The notes: generated by a model not told the origin, from the sequence alone. Numbered from the stretch's first letter, positions 46,858 to 59,456 are shown. The stretch: 64,000 nucleotides of DNA from Sphagnum compactum (GCA_965153455.1 OZ234498.1:8804001-8868000), one strand, 5' to 3'. Numbers and translations are program-made.

Positions 46858-49172
46858 CTAGCCAAAAAGGCTCCAATCGCATATCTTGAATGTGGAGAGA
46901 ACAAGTTTGAGGACATCAGGTGCGGCCATGCAGCCTGCCAGGGCTGCAGGCACTGTTGTTCCAGCACCCACTGCTGCAGCACTTTGACTCCACTCACTGG
47001 CCCCACCACATGAACCATAAATATCAGCTTGACAATTACCAGGGCCCTATGACTGCAAACCCATGTTTGATTTTATTACCCTAATTTCCATCTTGTTAAA
47101 TGTTTTAGAAGTTCTTTCAGTATTCCCTCCAGAAAAAAGTTACGAAGTCCTTCTGTGTCCCTGGAACTCTACTATGTATCATGTGGCTAATGTACATCCT
47201 CTTGCACTCTTGCAACTTTACTGGATAGCATGTGAGCTGATGCTTCTCATTAGGGACCAGTAGTGACCAAAACCTGTTTGTAAGCGCAGTATTTGGTAAA
47301 ACAAGAGCTAGTTGCCAGACAATATTTTTTTATTGGACACAAATGCAAAATTAGATTTTTGGGTGCAGAACAAACAGGAGAGTTTGGCTCACTTGATGAT
47401 CAAAGGCTCATAGACTGTAATGACAACATCTGTCTTTACACCATGTAACCGAATATTTGCCAAATGAACCTGGAACAATGGAAATGCGAAGGACAACAAA
47501 ATTAGCTTCTATTGATATCAGGAAAACAGGCATAACAAGTGTAAACAAAACAAAGAACTCCAGTTTCCATGTTTATCTGTTGAAGGAAACACACTACAGA
47601 AGGGAAATGAGTCTTGGTAACATGCTTATCTCTTTGTCAAAGAGAACAAAATTTCTATCAAAAGTGGATCAGTAAATAGAAATTATACCCGCACAAGATT
47701 GCGAGCATCATCACCCTGTCTGGACTTAGCAATTGCCTGAGGATGCGCCAGTCCAACAATCAGCCTTCCATCTTGACTTTGACACTGATGCTAAGACAAA
47801 ATGAATTTTGGTGGTCTACTGATTGGCAAGAAGCTGAGCATAACCCTCAGAGGATCATTGAAATCAGCAATATGATGCTCATAATTCTCTTCTAAATTGG
47901 CCTAGAATGTAGACACAACAAACCACAAATAATTTTTTTGCTGCTGTTTCCCAAGAAGTCTTGAGTGTTGCACAGAGATAAACAGGGACAAGGGTGGATA
48001 CATGATTCTTGGAGAAGAAGGTGCAAAAAAGGGTAGAGATGGAAAAAACTCACAAGGGTCCCAACTGTGACATTGACAGGAATAGATGCTTCCAAATTTG
48101 GGACATCAACAGCAGTGGTTATTGTATTCTCTGATTCCACAACCTGCTTCACCTTTTACGTTCAAATTGATCTTCATAAAAAACAAAAATATAGACAAAA
48201 CCAAAGCTACTTTGCACACTTGAAAATCTTCTAAAACTTTTGGAAAACCTGGTGCCAGATTGTACACACCCTAGATATCACACAGTACCTTGCCCACATC
48301 TGAGAGAGAGAGAGAGAGAGATAAGGATGTGGATTTAGGAAAACCATTACCATACCAGGCTTTGCTCTGAATCTTGCTCAATGGCAAGGTCTTGCAAGAA
48401 CCACCTTGAGCTCCTTTCATCCACAACCGTGTCCTTCAGCTCCAAAAGCTCCACAATTATGCTCTCATCCCGATTTGGATCTACAAATGCTTCCTGCAGA
48501 AAAAGAACCAAGGATGTTTTGCACCACCTTTAAGCATGCACCCAAGGGCAGGTAGCTAGTACTTTCAATAAGCACCATTGGAAACTCAGCTGAGGTATCA
48601 CCACCTTCACAGTGTTTCCAGGTTTTCCCCAGAGAAGTATAATCCATATCAGAATCACAATTCACACACCTGATTGTTTGGAACTTCCCTGACATTGCTC
48701 ACGTCCTGCAACACAAGGAAATGGAGTCTCAGATTTTTTGGCATCTCTTCCTAAAGTTTCCACACTTATGCTACAATCATTTAGAAAATTTGCCTGCCTC
48801 TCAAGATCTTGATCTTGGTTTACCAGATCCTCACATCCCTTACACAACTTTGTCCAGACAGAAGTTGTGACAATCACAAGAGGGAAGAAAATAGAACATT
48901 GCACATTGGAAACTAGAAAGAGAGAGAATACTAAATGAAACACAAAGTCCATAGAAAGCTGAGCCAAGCATAAACAAAATTCGAGAAGATCATAACACCA
49001 AAAAGATGGAGAAAATAACATAGACAAAAGGAAGAAGAAGAATAGCAGTTGAGGATGATGGAACATGAAAACCTACATGGAAGTTTGCAGGGATGCAACA
49101 CACGATAGCTCCACCAAACAACTGTCTCGCAGCAAACCTGTCCTCAAACACTGAGTTCCCTTGCACAGCCAT
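46858..49172 (-). CDS. MOG1: Ran guanine nucleotide release factor MOG1, 7 coding exons, 223 aa
   Basis: Coding exons, 5' to 3' on the minus strand: 49172-49077, 48705-48670, 48493-48356, 48143-48054, 47784-47689, 47469-47393, 46996-46858 (stop TAG). Phases are consistent throughout. The N-terminus has the family signature RQLFGGAIVCCIPANFHDVS, then DVSNVREVPNNQEAFVDP, ESIIVELLELK and WFLQDLAIEQ. The C-terminal half has VHLANIRLHGVKTDVVITVY, then YEPLIIN, and ends LVLSTFKICDWSLFG. MOG1 binds Ran and stimulates nucleotide release, supporting nuclear transport. Plant members are slightly over 200 aa, so this is full length. Two points are uncertain. The last exon's acceptor (AG at 46,997-46,998, after GTGGGGCC) lacks a good pyrimidine tract; it was chosen because it restores the family C-terminus and phase. 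Without it the previous exon reads into TGA directly. A stop-free stretch at 47,845-47,901 could be a cassette exon. Confidence 0.9.
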
Positions 49173-49901
49173 AAGATCTCTTCTCTTTCTCTTCTTCGCT
49201 CTGCACTCCTGCCTTCTCGACTTCCGATCGCAACAAAGACATCCCGCGATCCGAGCGAGGAGGACGACGACGGAACGGAGCTCTTTCCGCTCAAGGGTTT
49301 AGGGTTTCTTTCATGTACCATGGAACATCATCATCATCATCCCGTGCATTGCCATTTACTGCCCGGGTCAAGCTGCCCATTTGAATGTTTTTTTTATAAT
49401 AAATAAATTTCTGCCCGGTTCCGTAAAGGAAAATTTCTAGGGGCTCTTCCCGGGCAGAATGCCCATGGCATATATATAGCCATATATATATATATCACAA
49501 TGGATAGAATAATGGCGATCATAAATGTTGTCTTTTTTTTTCTTGCCCCCTAAATCTGCCCGGTCTTTGAATTTGCAGAATGATTTAGAGATCTGTAGGG
49601 CTAAGTAGTAGTGTAATTATTTTGGCAGCTTCTCCATAATTAATCAATTAATTAATTTTGAAATTTTTTAATTCTTTCCACAAAGAGAATTATTATTGAA
49701 GGATTCAATATTTTTTTCTTTTCAATTTTTTTTTTTCCAAGAATAAAAAGTTGAAGTCCCCATTTTTTAGACCATTGCTTAGAGCATGTGCCAATATTTT
49801 GAAAACTTTCTCCTTTTCTCTCTGACTTGTAGCCAAATCTGGCAAAAGTCCTCTTCTGGATAGATAGGCCATTGGACCTAGCTACCCTCACAAAATTGGG
49901 G

Positions 49902-49937
<36 letters not shown>

Positions 49938-50368
49938 CAGCTTGCAAATTAGATGTTCTTTTGATTTTTGAAATTCTCAAATATTCAAATTGGGACTGGC
50001 CGAGTTCGAAACCATTTTTAGAAAATAAATAAATAAATAAATGAATAAATTGGACACAAAATCTGTTGATTATCCTATAAATTGGAAGGCACTGTAAAAC
50101 TTTGTGGTTGGGTTACGGGCTACGGGCAGTATCCAGGAAAAAAAACAAAACTTTCATGCGGTTGTTCAGGTTTGAGAATTTAGGGTTGCGCGCTCAGTCT
50201 TCTTCTTTCGATCCCCCGCGAGCGCTGGAGTTGCGCTGGTTGCCGTGCGTCTCTCGTTGTTGTTGCACTAGTTCTTATTTGTATCGTTTGTTTCAAGCCT
50301 TCTTCCGCATCCAGGCAGCACAGGTAAATCGGAACCCTGTTTTTCTTTTTTTCCAAAGGAAAGAAACC
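49173..50368. promoter_or_regulatory. Divergent promoter region of MOG1 (minus) and TFCB (plus)
   Basis: A 1.2-kb head-to-head intergenic region. A double telo-box (AAACCCTAAACCC on the minus strand, 49295-49307) lies about 125-135 bp upstream of the MOG1 ATG, and TTTAGGGTT lies near 50,176-50,186 upstream of the TFCB ATG. Telo-boxes are typical of promoters of plant growth and housekeeping genes. Between them are an (AT)n stretch (49,470-49,497) and a 34-bp poly(A) run (49902-49935). The TFCB leader probably contains an intron, since CAG/GTAAAT sites occur near 50,317-50,326; this is not certain. Confidence 0.4.
49902..49935 (+). repeat. 34-bp poly(A) tract
   Basis: An uninterrupted run of 34 A, the longest homopolymer in the window, in the MOG1-TFCB intergenic region. 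It may be the tail of an old retroposed sequence, but no target duplication or parent sequence was seen. It may also be a nucleosome-free promoter element. Confidence 0.9.
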
Positions 50369-53168
50369 ATGGCTGCAATGCTGGATGCTTTGAAGAGTTA
50401 TGTGCGGACGCCGAGTACGCAGAACCAGGCAGAGGATACCGTGCTTCTCCATGTCACGCACTCCAATCTCAAGCAGCATTTCATTGAGATTCGCTTCGAT
50501 CTCCATGTAAGTAATTTTTGTAAGTACACGTCTGTCTCCTCGAAGGTCTCAGTATCCAGAACCAGGAATCAATTTCTCTCTTTGGCTTTTTTTTTTCCCT
50601 TCTCTGAGGAGTGAGTGTCTGCAATGTCTCAAGTTTCATGGTTTAGTGATCATTGACTTGGTCGTCTTCTAGAGCAAATATGTGATGGCATTAGGTCATC
50701 AGAGCTTAGCAGCTCAAGTCTTCAGATCTCTGTGTTAAAATGGGAGTGGGGGTGTTTGGTGGGTGGCCATGAAATGCAGACAACCATAGAGAGGGTGAAG
50801 GAGAAGTTGCGGGATCGCTGTGGTACACCTGTGGAGTCCATGTCCTTGCAGCTTTATGATGACACCAATACCAAAGTCGGTGACCTAATTGATGATTTCC
50901 GACCAATTGGTTATTACTCCCCTCTTGATGGGTAAGTTTTCAATGCGCACATCAGTATGAAATTTGGGTAAACTGCAAGAATCACAATCTGCAAGAAGAA
51001 TGCTTTAGAGTTTTCAAAAAGCAATTCAAAGCCCTTTGGATATAGCAAAAGCTTTTCCCAAAGAACTGTCATTTTGCTATCTGTTTTCTTTTAGATGATC
51101 AGTTTGCAAGGAGCTGTTCCCTGCTGAAAGCAATGTTGAGGATGTTTGTGGGTTATAGATATCGCATCCATGTGATCGATGCAGACCCAACATCTATGTC
51201 TGCAGGAGGGTGGCTTGAGGACACTTCTCTTGTTGAGAAGTACACTATTTCTGAGGATGCATATAACAAGCGGGAAGGTGGGTTTTGTTTAGTCAATTCA
51301 CAAGCTAGTGCAGACTTTTGTATTGAGCAAACCCACTAACGTCTCAAGGTCCCATTGTAGAAACTTTAGAAAGTTCATAGAACAGAGACCTGCCAGGCAC
51401 ATTCCATGATCTGCAATGATGTTGGGAACTATGTCTATCTGTAGATACATTCAGAAAGTACAGGGAGAAACGTGTAGCCGAAGATCCAACCTGGACTTTG
51501 CAAAAGGTAACCCCTTTTGTTGTTGCAACTCCTCTTTCCCCTTTCTTCTTTCTGTCTGACCATCTATTTTGCTGTCTACCTGATCTCCAAACATATCTTC
51601 ATTTTCTTCATTTGTTTCTTAATTGAGCTGACAAACAAATATTCTCAATGTTGAAATTTTGCAAATCTCCTTTACATGCAAGGGTCTCTCATTATTGTGA
51701 GCTTGGCAAGGTGGTTGTGGAACACAGGAAATGGCAATTCGCAGAGGCGAGGCCTATGTTCCTCCCCAGCAGGTAAGCTTTTCTTTGTTAACCCCCCTTA
51801 TTAGTGAATAATGCACTGAACCCTGATTCCATTGACTACAAGGGTAGCACTACTATCAGTCCCCAAGGTTTCTGTTACAGTACTGTAAAAGTTTTGAAAT
51901 CTGTGTTGTTAAATTGACCTCAAGGAAACAGGTTTTTGCGGATATTCACATGTAGTCCTTTGCAGGTAACAGAGGACCACATGGCTGATATTGCATCAGG
52001 CATTGAGGTGAGGCTTACTTCAAGCTGGTGTGCTAACAGTGGTCCTTTCAGCATTCATACTTGTGCTGTTTTCTGTTTTCTCTAGAGCTTTGGCTGTCCC
52101 TGTTGCTCCATCCTACAAGGTGATTCTATATATGTGCATTTGGTACAAGAAAGTAAAAACTTCTTCCTTATGCTATAGGTAGTGGCTCCTTACAGTGGTG
52201 GGCTTTGTATGGTTGTGGTCCCATGTCCCCTTACACTTTCCAGTCAGATGTGCCTCAATTCAGAGTGCAGATGTGATCTGGTGTATCTGCAAAGAAATAG
52301 ACCTATGCCACTTACTAGTGGGTTCATGATTGTTGTAGTAGTATCATGTGACATGGCTTGATGCACCTGTTTCTGAACGGGTCATGAGATTGCATGCTTT
52401 GAAAAAAAATTGTGGTGGCAGGTGGGTGCTCGTTGTGAGGTAGACCCTGGTGGCAAGCGGGGTGTGGTCAAGTTTGTGGGCACAGCAGATACCCTAGCAG
52501 CAGGCTTTTGGGTGGGCGTCCAATATGATGAACCAGTTGGCAAGCATGATGGCTTGTATGTTGTTCTCTGTCTTGCCCCTTGCCCCTTGTGAAGTCATTT
52601 TGGGGATATATTGCTTCCAGGCCATGCCAAGGCAATTTGTACATGTGATCTTTGAAGTTGGTGCAAATTGGTTAGCCACAGGTTTTGAAAATGGTGTTAG
52701 AGAGATGACTTCTGGACATCTGGCTGTGTCTTGCTTGAGAGCCTTGAAAGCCATGGTTCTCAGCTTTGGCTATTGACTGACAATCTGAGCATTTATTAGC
52801 AATCTGGGATTGGCAGGGTGAAGGGCAAGCGCTACTTCACTTGTCCTCCAGGGCATGGTGCCATGCTCCGCCCGGACAAAATCAAGGTAAATTTTCTTTT
52901 CCTATCATGGTCAAAATAAAAAGGAACTCAATGCTTCTGTTCTTTGAGCTGCCAATGGATGTGACACTCCTTTTTGAACTCTTATTATATTCATTCTTAT
53001 TCCAAGAGAGTTGTGTGCTTCTTAAAAACATAGATTAGGTAGAGACTCGTTCCTTTTCTTTTTGCTTGCTCTCTCTTTACTTTTGTGAGCAGTTAATTGT
53101 TTGCTGCTATTCAGGTTGGTGACTACCCTGAGCGTGATCCCTTTGAAGATGAAGAGGAAGAGATTTGA
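50369..53168 (+). CDS. TFCB: Tubulin-folding cofactor B (Ubl + CAP-Gly), 9 coding exons, 271 aa
   Basis: Coding exons: 50369-50506, 50780-50931, 51159-51277, 51445-51506, 51728-51772, 51966-52007, 52422-52555, 52817-52886, 53115-53168 (TGA). Phases agree. Residues about 20-105 are the N-terminal ubiquitin-like domain (HSNLKQHFIEIRFDL, SMSLQLYDD, GYYSPLDGYRIHVID). GGWLEDTSLVEKYTISED and a charged coiled linker (DTFRKYREKR) follow, then a CAP-Gly domain from residue 187 (GARCEV, KRGVVKFVG, FWVGVQYDEPVGKHDG). The tubulin-binding GKHDG motif is at 226-230. The protein ends VGDYPERDPF then an acidic tail EDEEEEI; the terminal acidic-Ile corresponds to the tubulin-tail-like end of the family. TFCB delivers alpha-tubulin to cofactor E in tubulin dimer assembly in the cytosol. 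It is somewhat longer than the Arabidopsis protein (243 aa) because of the linker (exons 4-6). Confidence 0.95.
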
Positions 53169-53979
53169 TTTATTATAATATGATTTGGAGTGACATGTGT
53201 GGCATAGTGTTAAAAATTTATGTTGATGAAGATAACAATGGTTTTTTACTTATCATGATCAGCTGCCTACGCCACAGTGGCAGCAAATTGATAGAATAGG
53301 TGGGTAGTAACATGATTCATATTCCTCATTGTGGACTCCAATATTTCAGACTCTTGTGAAATTCGGAGTAGTCAATAGTGAGTTTTATTTTTATAGGTTC
53401 TTAGGGTTTTGTAGTTCCAAAGAGTTCATAGCTCATATTGTGAGGTTACGAAAAGAAAGATCAGTTGCTGAATCTTCAAAATGATTGTTTCAAAGGCTTC
53501 TTAATCCTAAGTGGGAAGCTTTTTTTTTTTTTTCAACATCATAGTCACAAGCAAATTTTCAATACCTTTTGCTTCAAATTCAATTGAATTCAATGGAATT
53601 TGAATTTCATTCAATTTAATTCAATTCAACTTGCATGCAATGTCATTCAATATTTTCTTTTTCCATTACATGCAATGCATGTCCAATTATATGTGATGCA
53701 CATCTCACTACACATGTCAATGCAAAATGACTGCATTTCAAATATGTTTAAATTTGGTATAAATGAAAATCAAAAGAATTTTAAATATGTAAATGACATT
53801 TTGTTTTCCTTGTGTCTTGTATTAATTACAACAAACGGTTTAAAATGTGAGATTATAAGATTTTAATCATAAATCAAAATTATTTTATATAACCAAACAT
53901 GAACCTTCTCAAAGTTCTTAAGAAGGTCTTGAATTCACTTAAGTTGAAGCACTTTAGAAAACATTTATGTCAATTCAAG
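53169..53979. other. Downstream of TFCB: 3' UTR then AT-rich DNA
   Basis: No gene seen. The first few hundred bases are probably TFCB 3' UTR. The part from 53,570 has clustered TTCAATT/GAATTCAA words. Confidence 0.45.
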
Positions 53980-54702
53980 CAAAAACAATTTCATAAGAGA
54001 ATAATAAATTTGATTTATGAAATTTCATTTAGTTGCATCCCTTAAAGTATTGGTTAATGGCCAACAAGACATTTTTATTGCCTAATGCAATTTTTGGGAG
54101 AGGTCCAACCATATCCATGGCAATCCTGAAAAATAAGTAAATAATAGGAATGTTTTCTAGTTCCTTTTGTTTAGATCTTAACCTACCAATAATGTTTTAT
54201 CATCTAACATGAACATTACATGGCTTCACCACTATCTACATTGAATTGGTGATATCATGCTAAACAAACCTTGTGCAAATTTCAACTAACATATTTTGTT
54301 CCCCCAAGTGTTCGATTTCTTCATGAAGATCCCAAATGATCTTCTTCCTCTCTTCCAATTTTGGTACCATTAGGTATTTATAATAAAGTTGATATTCATG
54401 CCAATAATAATTTTAAAACGGTTTCCTAACTTTGTTGAGTTTATATGCAATATAATCAACATACACAATTTTAATCTACAACAAAACCAAACACTTTAAT
54501 TGTATCCACAAGAATGTCCATCATTATTTCTCCATCATCCTCCTTCTTTGTTTGTCCCTTGAATATTTACAACATCCACAACCCTTTCCCTTTCAATGGT
54601 TGTTAACATCAAAATGAATTGATGTAAATTGTAAAAACACAAACCTCTCCATTTTGCCACCTTCCTTGGCCATACATATGTTGCAACTTTCACATCTTGG
54701 AT

Positions 54703-54835
54703 TTCAGTACCATAATATCTTAGCAGATTTGACTCATGAATGTTGAATTATTAATTTAAGTTTCTTGGTTCAATGCTTGAGTTTTTAATTCTGAAAATTT
54801 CGATAATAAACAATAAAATTATGGTAAGGTACAAT
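54703..54835. mobile_element. Possible degraded family C TIR element
   Basis: Begins AGTACCATAATATCTTAGCAG and ends ATTATGGTAAGGTACAATC. The inside resembles part of the element at 59,460 (…TTGGTT…GTTTTTAATT…GAAAATTTCG). Both ends are eroded. It lies at one edge of the inverted RNase H segment. Confidence 0.35.
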
Positions 54836-55421
54836 CATTTCAAACTATTTGAATTACATGCATGAATTACATCAAGACATGCATAAGACTAACAAGCATG
54901 TTCTTTGGGTTGAGGAAAAAGGAGCACAAATTTACTTGGAATCCTAGCATGCCAAAAAACGTTTGTCAAATTGAAAAGATGTTTAGTGGAGGCCCCAATA
55001 GCGTCTAGACCTAATTTTGCAAAACCTTTTATACTAGATGTTGATTAGTCTATCAAAGGAGTTGGAACATTTTTATTTCAAAACGAAGGTTGAATGAAAA
55101 TAATCATTTTTTAGGTAAAGAAAAATCTATTTAACATGCAAACAACGTTTCATCCTATGGAGGGTGATTGTTATGCCCTTGTGTGGGGAATTTTACATTT
55201 TCATCAATACCTACATAAAATCTTGTTTCTATTGGAGGATCCATGGACCATGAACCATTGAAATGATTGGCCACTATTATTTATGCCCATGGAAGACAAG
55301 GGTGTTAGATTGATATGTTGCAAGATTTTTTATTTAAAATTGTTCATCACCTTGGATCTCAACATGCGAATGTTTAATGAGTTGAATAGAAACCTAATGG
55401 ACAAGGCGGATGATGATGAAG

Positions 55422-55500
55422 ATTTAGTATCGTAGTACCTTGGCAGCTTTGGCATAAATTAAATCATTTTTCAATTTATAAAAATTTCAAAAAAGTTCTT
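55422..55500. mobile_element. Family C element end (fragment)
   Basis: TAGTATCGTAGTACCTTGGC, AGCTTTGGCATAAATTAAAT and the following AT-rich bases match the left end of the element at 29,143 closely. No partner end was found nearby. It lies at the other edge of the inverted RNase H segment. Confidence 0.5.
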
Positions 55501-56700
55501 AAAGGTGTAAAAGTTTGATCTCTAGTTGTTTTGAAAGGAGGATAATAAGTAGAGGTCTACATGAATTTTTTCCAAATTTGGGGATGTTCCCCTATCATTA
55601 CAACATGCCAAAGAAAAGAAATTTGTTGAGTTTCAACTAAACATTTAGTAGGATTTAACTTCAAGTTCACTTGCCTAAGTTTTTCAAAACCTTACACAAG
55701 TGTCCAATCATTGCTATGTATATTAAAACCATCCACAAAGACCTTTAAATGAAATCCCCCTTCCAACTTTCAAACATTTGATCCATTGTTTTGGAAAATG
55801 AGATGGTGACATTTTTCATGCCAAATGACATACTATTCCAATCAAACAACCTAGCTTTTATGATAACCTTTGTCTTTTAAAATATTTTTAAGGCCATTTT
55901 AGTTTGCCAACACCCAAACTGTAGATCTATTGCACTTAAAAAGTTTGATTTGCCAAGTTGGTTGATCACATTGTCCACTAAAGGCATTTGGTATGAATCA
56001 ACTTGTGTTTGCACCATGTTGATTAGCCAATATTCGTCACAAAACTTTCAACTTTTTAATTTTTTCTTTAAGAATGTCACCTTACATGTGTATTTTTAAT
56101 TACTTTTATTTATATTCCCCAAAACAATTGAGGTAGAAGCACCCATCACTAAACATTTACCTATCATTGAACACTTTTCTAATATTTTCCAAATTCCTTA
56201 ACCAAATTGAGAAATTTTTGTGTCATTAGACACACAAAGTTCAAACTAGAAGGCTACAACTGTTTTTTAAATGTTAGAAGTAAAGGAACAACATAAAACA
56301 CAAGAAGAGAATGAATGATAATTTGCTTCAATTTTTTTGAAAAAAAAACACTAGACCCCTCTCTAGTTCTAGCGCCATATCTTCCTCAATTTTTGTCCAT
56401 TTTGAGTAATTAAAACCTGATGGGTGCACCAACTAGGGCTTGTCAAAACTTCTTTGTATTCCATAAAAAAAATGCAATGATCAAAGATTTTAAGCTTGAA
56501 ATTGTAATATGTTTTAATTCACCCATCACCAAACATTGAATCCCTTCAAACCAAACACCCCATATTTATTGAAGGCAATTTAACACATTAAATATTTATT
56601 CTCAATGTTTTTGGCCCACATTCCAAAATTATTTATATTTTCAACATGAATGAAAGAAATAATCATTTTTCATTCATTTTGATGCACACCAATTGTTTGC

Positions 56701-58427
56701 TACATTTTTTGGTTTTTGTTTGCAAGTGCCTTTACAAGAATTCTTGTTTGCCAATAGGATCCAATATGCCATTGAAATTTGAAACACAACTACTCCCATG
56801 ATTATGTGAAATAGTAACAAATTTGCCAACCATCTCTAGCTTGTGAACAATATAGTTTATTTTTCATGATTTGGTTTTTTTTTTTTTGTAGCAATAAAAA
56901 AGAAACAATGTTATCCTTAAACTATCTATTGGGAATTTCCACAAAAGTTTCTCAAGTTGTTGGTTAAATGAGTATAATAAAAATGATGATCAACCATTTC
57001 CCTAGAAGAATTAGAAAAAATAATACTCAAAATCAAAATACCTCACCACATGAATAATATTTCATTTAAAAAATTTGCATTGTATAATAAGCCTAGTTTG
57101 AAGGTGAATGAGACTTGCACTTGCTTGCCATTACCAAATTTCAAACTTTCAACAATCCATGCAATAAATTAAATTTTTTTGACAAATTAAAAAAAAATTG
57201 CCAAATCAATTATGATAGTTCGATATCTATTACAATTTGCACACCATGCCAATGGCAATGTTGTTATAATTAGTAAGAGCCAACCTAGCTTGATTATTTT
57301 TTTATTTGTAATTTTTAATGGATCTCATTTGGGATTTGTGAGATCACCTATTGATAACCCCCCCAAAAAATAGCTAGATTGAAAAAAATCTTTTTTTTCC
57401 CCAACAAATCACACACAGACATCTCATCATTTTTCAAAGTTAGGAATTAACTCCACAATTTTTGAAATAAAAATAACACCTTTTAAACCACCATTTCATG
57501 TTCATGAAAATTGCTGGCAACCTAACTGCAATTAGGGCTTAACTAATAAAAATCAAACTAACCACCCAACACTAGTTATTTGAGCACCCTTAAAAGCTTC
57601 TTAATTAACCTTGTTTACAATGTGCTCAACTCTATAGAAAAATCTTATTTCAGCTGATTTCTTATGTTGCCTTGACCAGGGTGAGAACTGGTTCTTTGAT
57701 TTTGGATAATCATCAGTCATGGGTATACATATAACCTACCCATACCCATTGGTTTCAAATTTGGTTTCAACAAGTTTCGAAACCTTTGGTCCAATACCCC
57801 AAAACTTAACTTAGAACTTGCCTAATACATGGGTTTCAATTTCCACAATAAGGCTTTAAATCATGGTTCGGAGCACAAATCTTATTGCAACAAATTTCAA
57901 AACCTCCAATTTAGATGCCTTACAACCCTAGACCTAAACCATACATACATGTGTCATACATGTGTTTTAGTTTCAACATGTGATCTCATGACATGGAGCC
58001 GAATCCAATTTTAGCAAATTTTTGAACCTCCAATTCGGATACCCTAAAACTTGACATCTAGAATGATGACACCCATGAATGGTTTTTAAGGATGTAGCCA
58101 AAATGATGATCAAGAATAAGAAGATTTAACCAAATTTGGCTATAAGCTAAATATGAAAATAAAAATGTTTAAACCAGTGTTGGGTGGTTTAAACAGTTTA
58201 ATGTACCAACTGTGTATTGGTATCAAAGTCTTTTTCAATTTGGGCAACGAGTTAAAACATGAGTATTCAAATGTTCTTTAAATATACATATCAAGCAAGT
58301 ATATATAACAACCTACATGTTTTGGGGTATCTCAAGTTTGAACATGAATAGACAACAATTAGGGCTTTGTAGATCTACCAAACTTGACATATTCATACCC
58401 AGAAGCAAAACCAAAATTCACACAATA
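56701..58427. other. AT-rich intergenic DNA, no gene seen
   Basis: Possible further relic of the gypsy element, but no domain could be read. No other features recognised. Confidence 0.4.
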
Positions 58428-58667
58428 GAGTTATCTGTAAAGTTTCGCAATTAGGGGCCGAGAACAGCCAGTTTCAGCATAATAGGGCATCAAACCTGTA
58501 ACTCGGAATGAAAATTTCACAAAGCAAAATAGCTGGGACTCAAACTACTTTTTCCACCAATTTTGGTGGTAAATTGAGTTTCAACCTGTCTTTCCTTTTT
58601 CCTGAGCGCCTCCGCTGCTGCTACATATATTTTCACTGCTCCTACCTGTACAACAAATATAATTGCG
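58428..58667 (+). mobile_element. MITE, family A, copy 3 (5' part, TA on the left)
   Basis: Starts after TA (58426-58427) with GAGTTATCTGTAAAGTTTCG, the best preserved left TIR of the family. It continues through GGGGCCGAGAACAGCCAGTT, GAGCGCCTCCGCTGCTGCTA and TATTTTCACTGCTCCTACCT, then breaks off after TGTACAACAAATATAATT. The right third, with the palindrome and right TIR, is missing. Confidence 0.75.
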
Positions 58668-59456
58668 GAAGCAAGCAACAAACCAAAAATATGTCCTAGA
58701 TTTTCATAAAGTGATACCAATTGATTCCAGTTTTACATACCTAAGTATATACCCAACCAACACTAGATAAAACATCCTTCTATATTTGTGGGCACCTACT
58801 TGAACCCATGCATATAAATTTGGCAATTTTTACTTAAATGTTCGTGGAATTCTGGCTACTGAAAATCTCAAAAAGCACTTGATTTTAGCAATTTTAATTA
58901 TAATTTTATCTTTTTGGCTACATATAGCCAGAAAGAAAAAGGCTGACACCCTTCTTCCACTCTTTTCTTGTTGTTGTTGTTTCCATGCCTGCCAGCCATC
59001 ATGGCTCTTGTGCACCATCAACCCATTTGCCAAATTTCCTTTCTTGAGCACCCACCATCTCTCTCCATATGTGTGTGTGAGTGTGTGCGGGCATGTGCAT
59101 CAATGTTGTTTTTTCAATTTTGTGTTGTTGCTCAAGTGGTGATAGTCCATAAGTATATTTAGCCAAATTCGATGATATTCAAAATATGAAACTATATAAT
59201 CTTAAGCACCCTTTCATATCATATTGTAGGCAATAGTGGCGAATTTTTGCAATTAAAAAAAAATTCATTTTTTTGGCAAGTTTTTTCCAAAAAAAAGAAA
59301 CAGGGAATTTGTGACAGAAAATTCTTTTTTTGAAAACATTTTTCATAAAATGACGAAAACTCACCACACAAAAAATGAAAGAAAGAAAGAAAAAGGAAAA
59401 CTAGGACTCTGTGCATAACATAACATAATTTTTCTTGGCCTTGCTACCAAGGCAAG
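58668..59456. other. Intergenic DNA, no gene seen
   Basis: AT-rich, with a short (GT)n-like stretch near 59,070-59,092. No features recognised. Confidence 0.45.

Larger units (their letters stand above)
53980..56700 (-). mobile_element. Decayed Ty3/gypsy retrotransposon, mostly on the minus strand, with an inverted segment
   Basis: Three pol domains can be read despite many stops and frameshifts. The reverse transcriptase part (56,045-55,590, minus) shows YQMPLVDNVINQLG, FLSAIDLQ, MSFGMKN (from the MPFGL.NA motif) and NLKLNPTKC. The RNase H part (54,930-55,420) lies on the plus strand and shows a DVDWSIKGVGTFLFQ-like segment, then HPMEGDCYALVWGILHF. The integrase part (54,345-53,980, minus) shows a DLHEEIEHLG zinc-binding region and AMDMVGPLPKIALGNKNVLL. 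The order on the minus strand is RT-RH-IN as in gypsy elements, but RH is flipped. LTRs were not found; upstream gag/protease is not recognisable. The element is dead. Confidence 0.75.

Noticed and set aside
49770-49935. Processed pseudogene or SINE ending in the 34-A run
   Set aside because: No target duplication, parent sequence or Pol III boxes seen.
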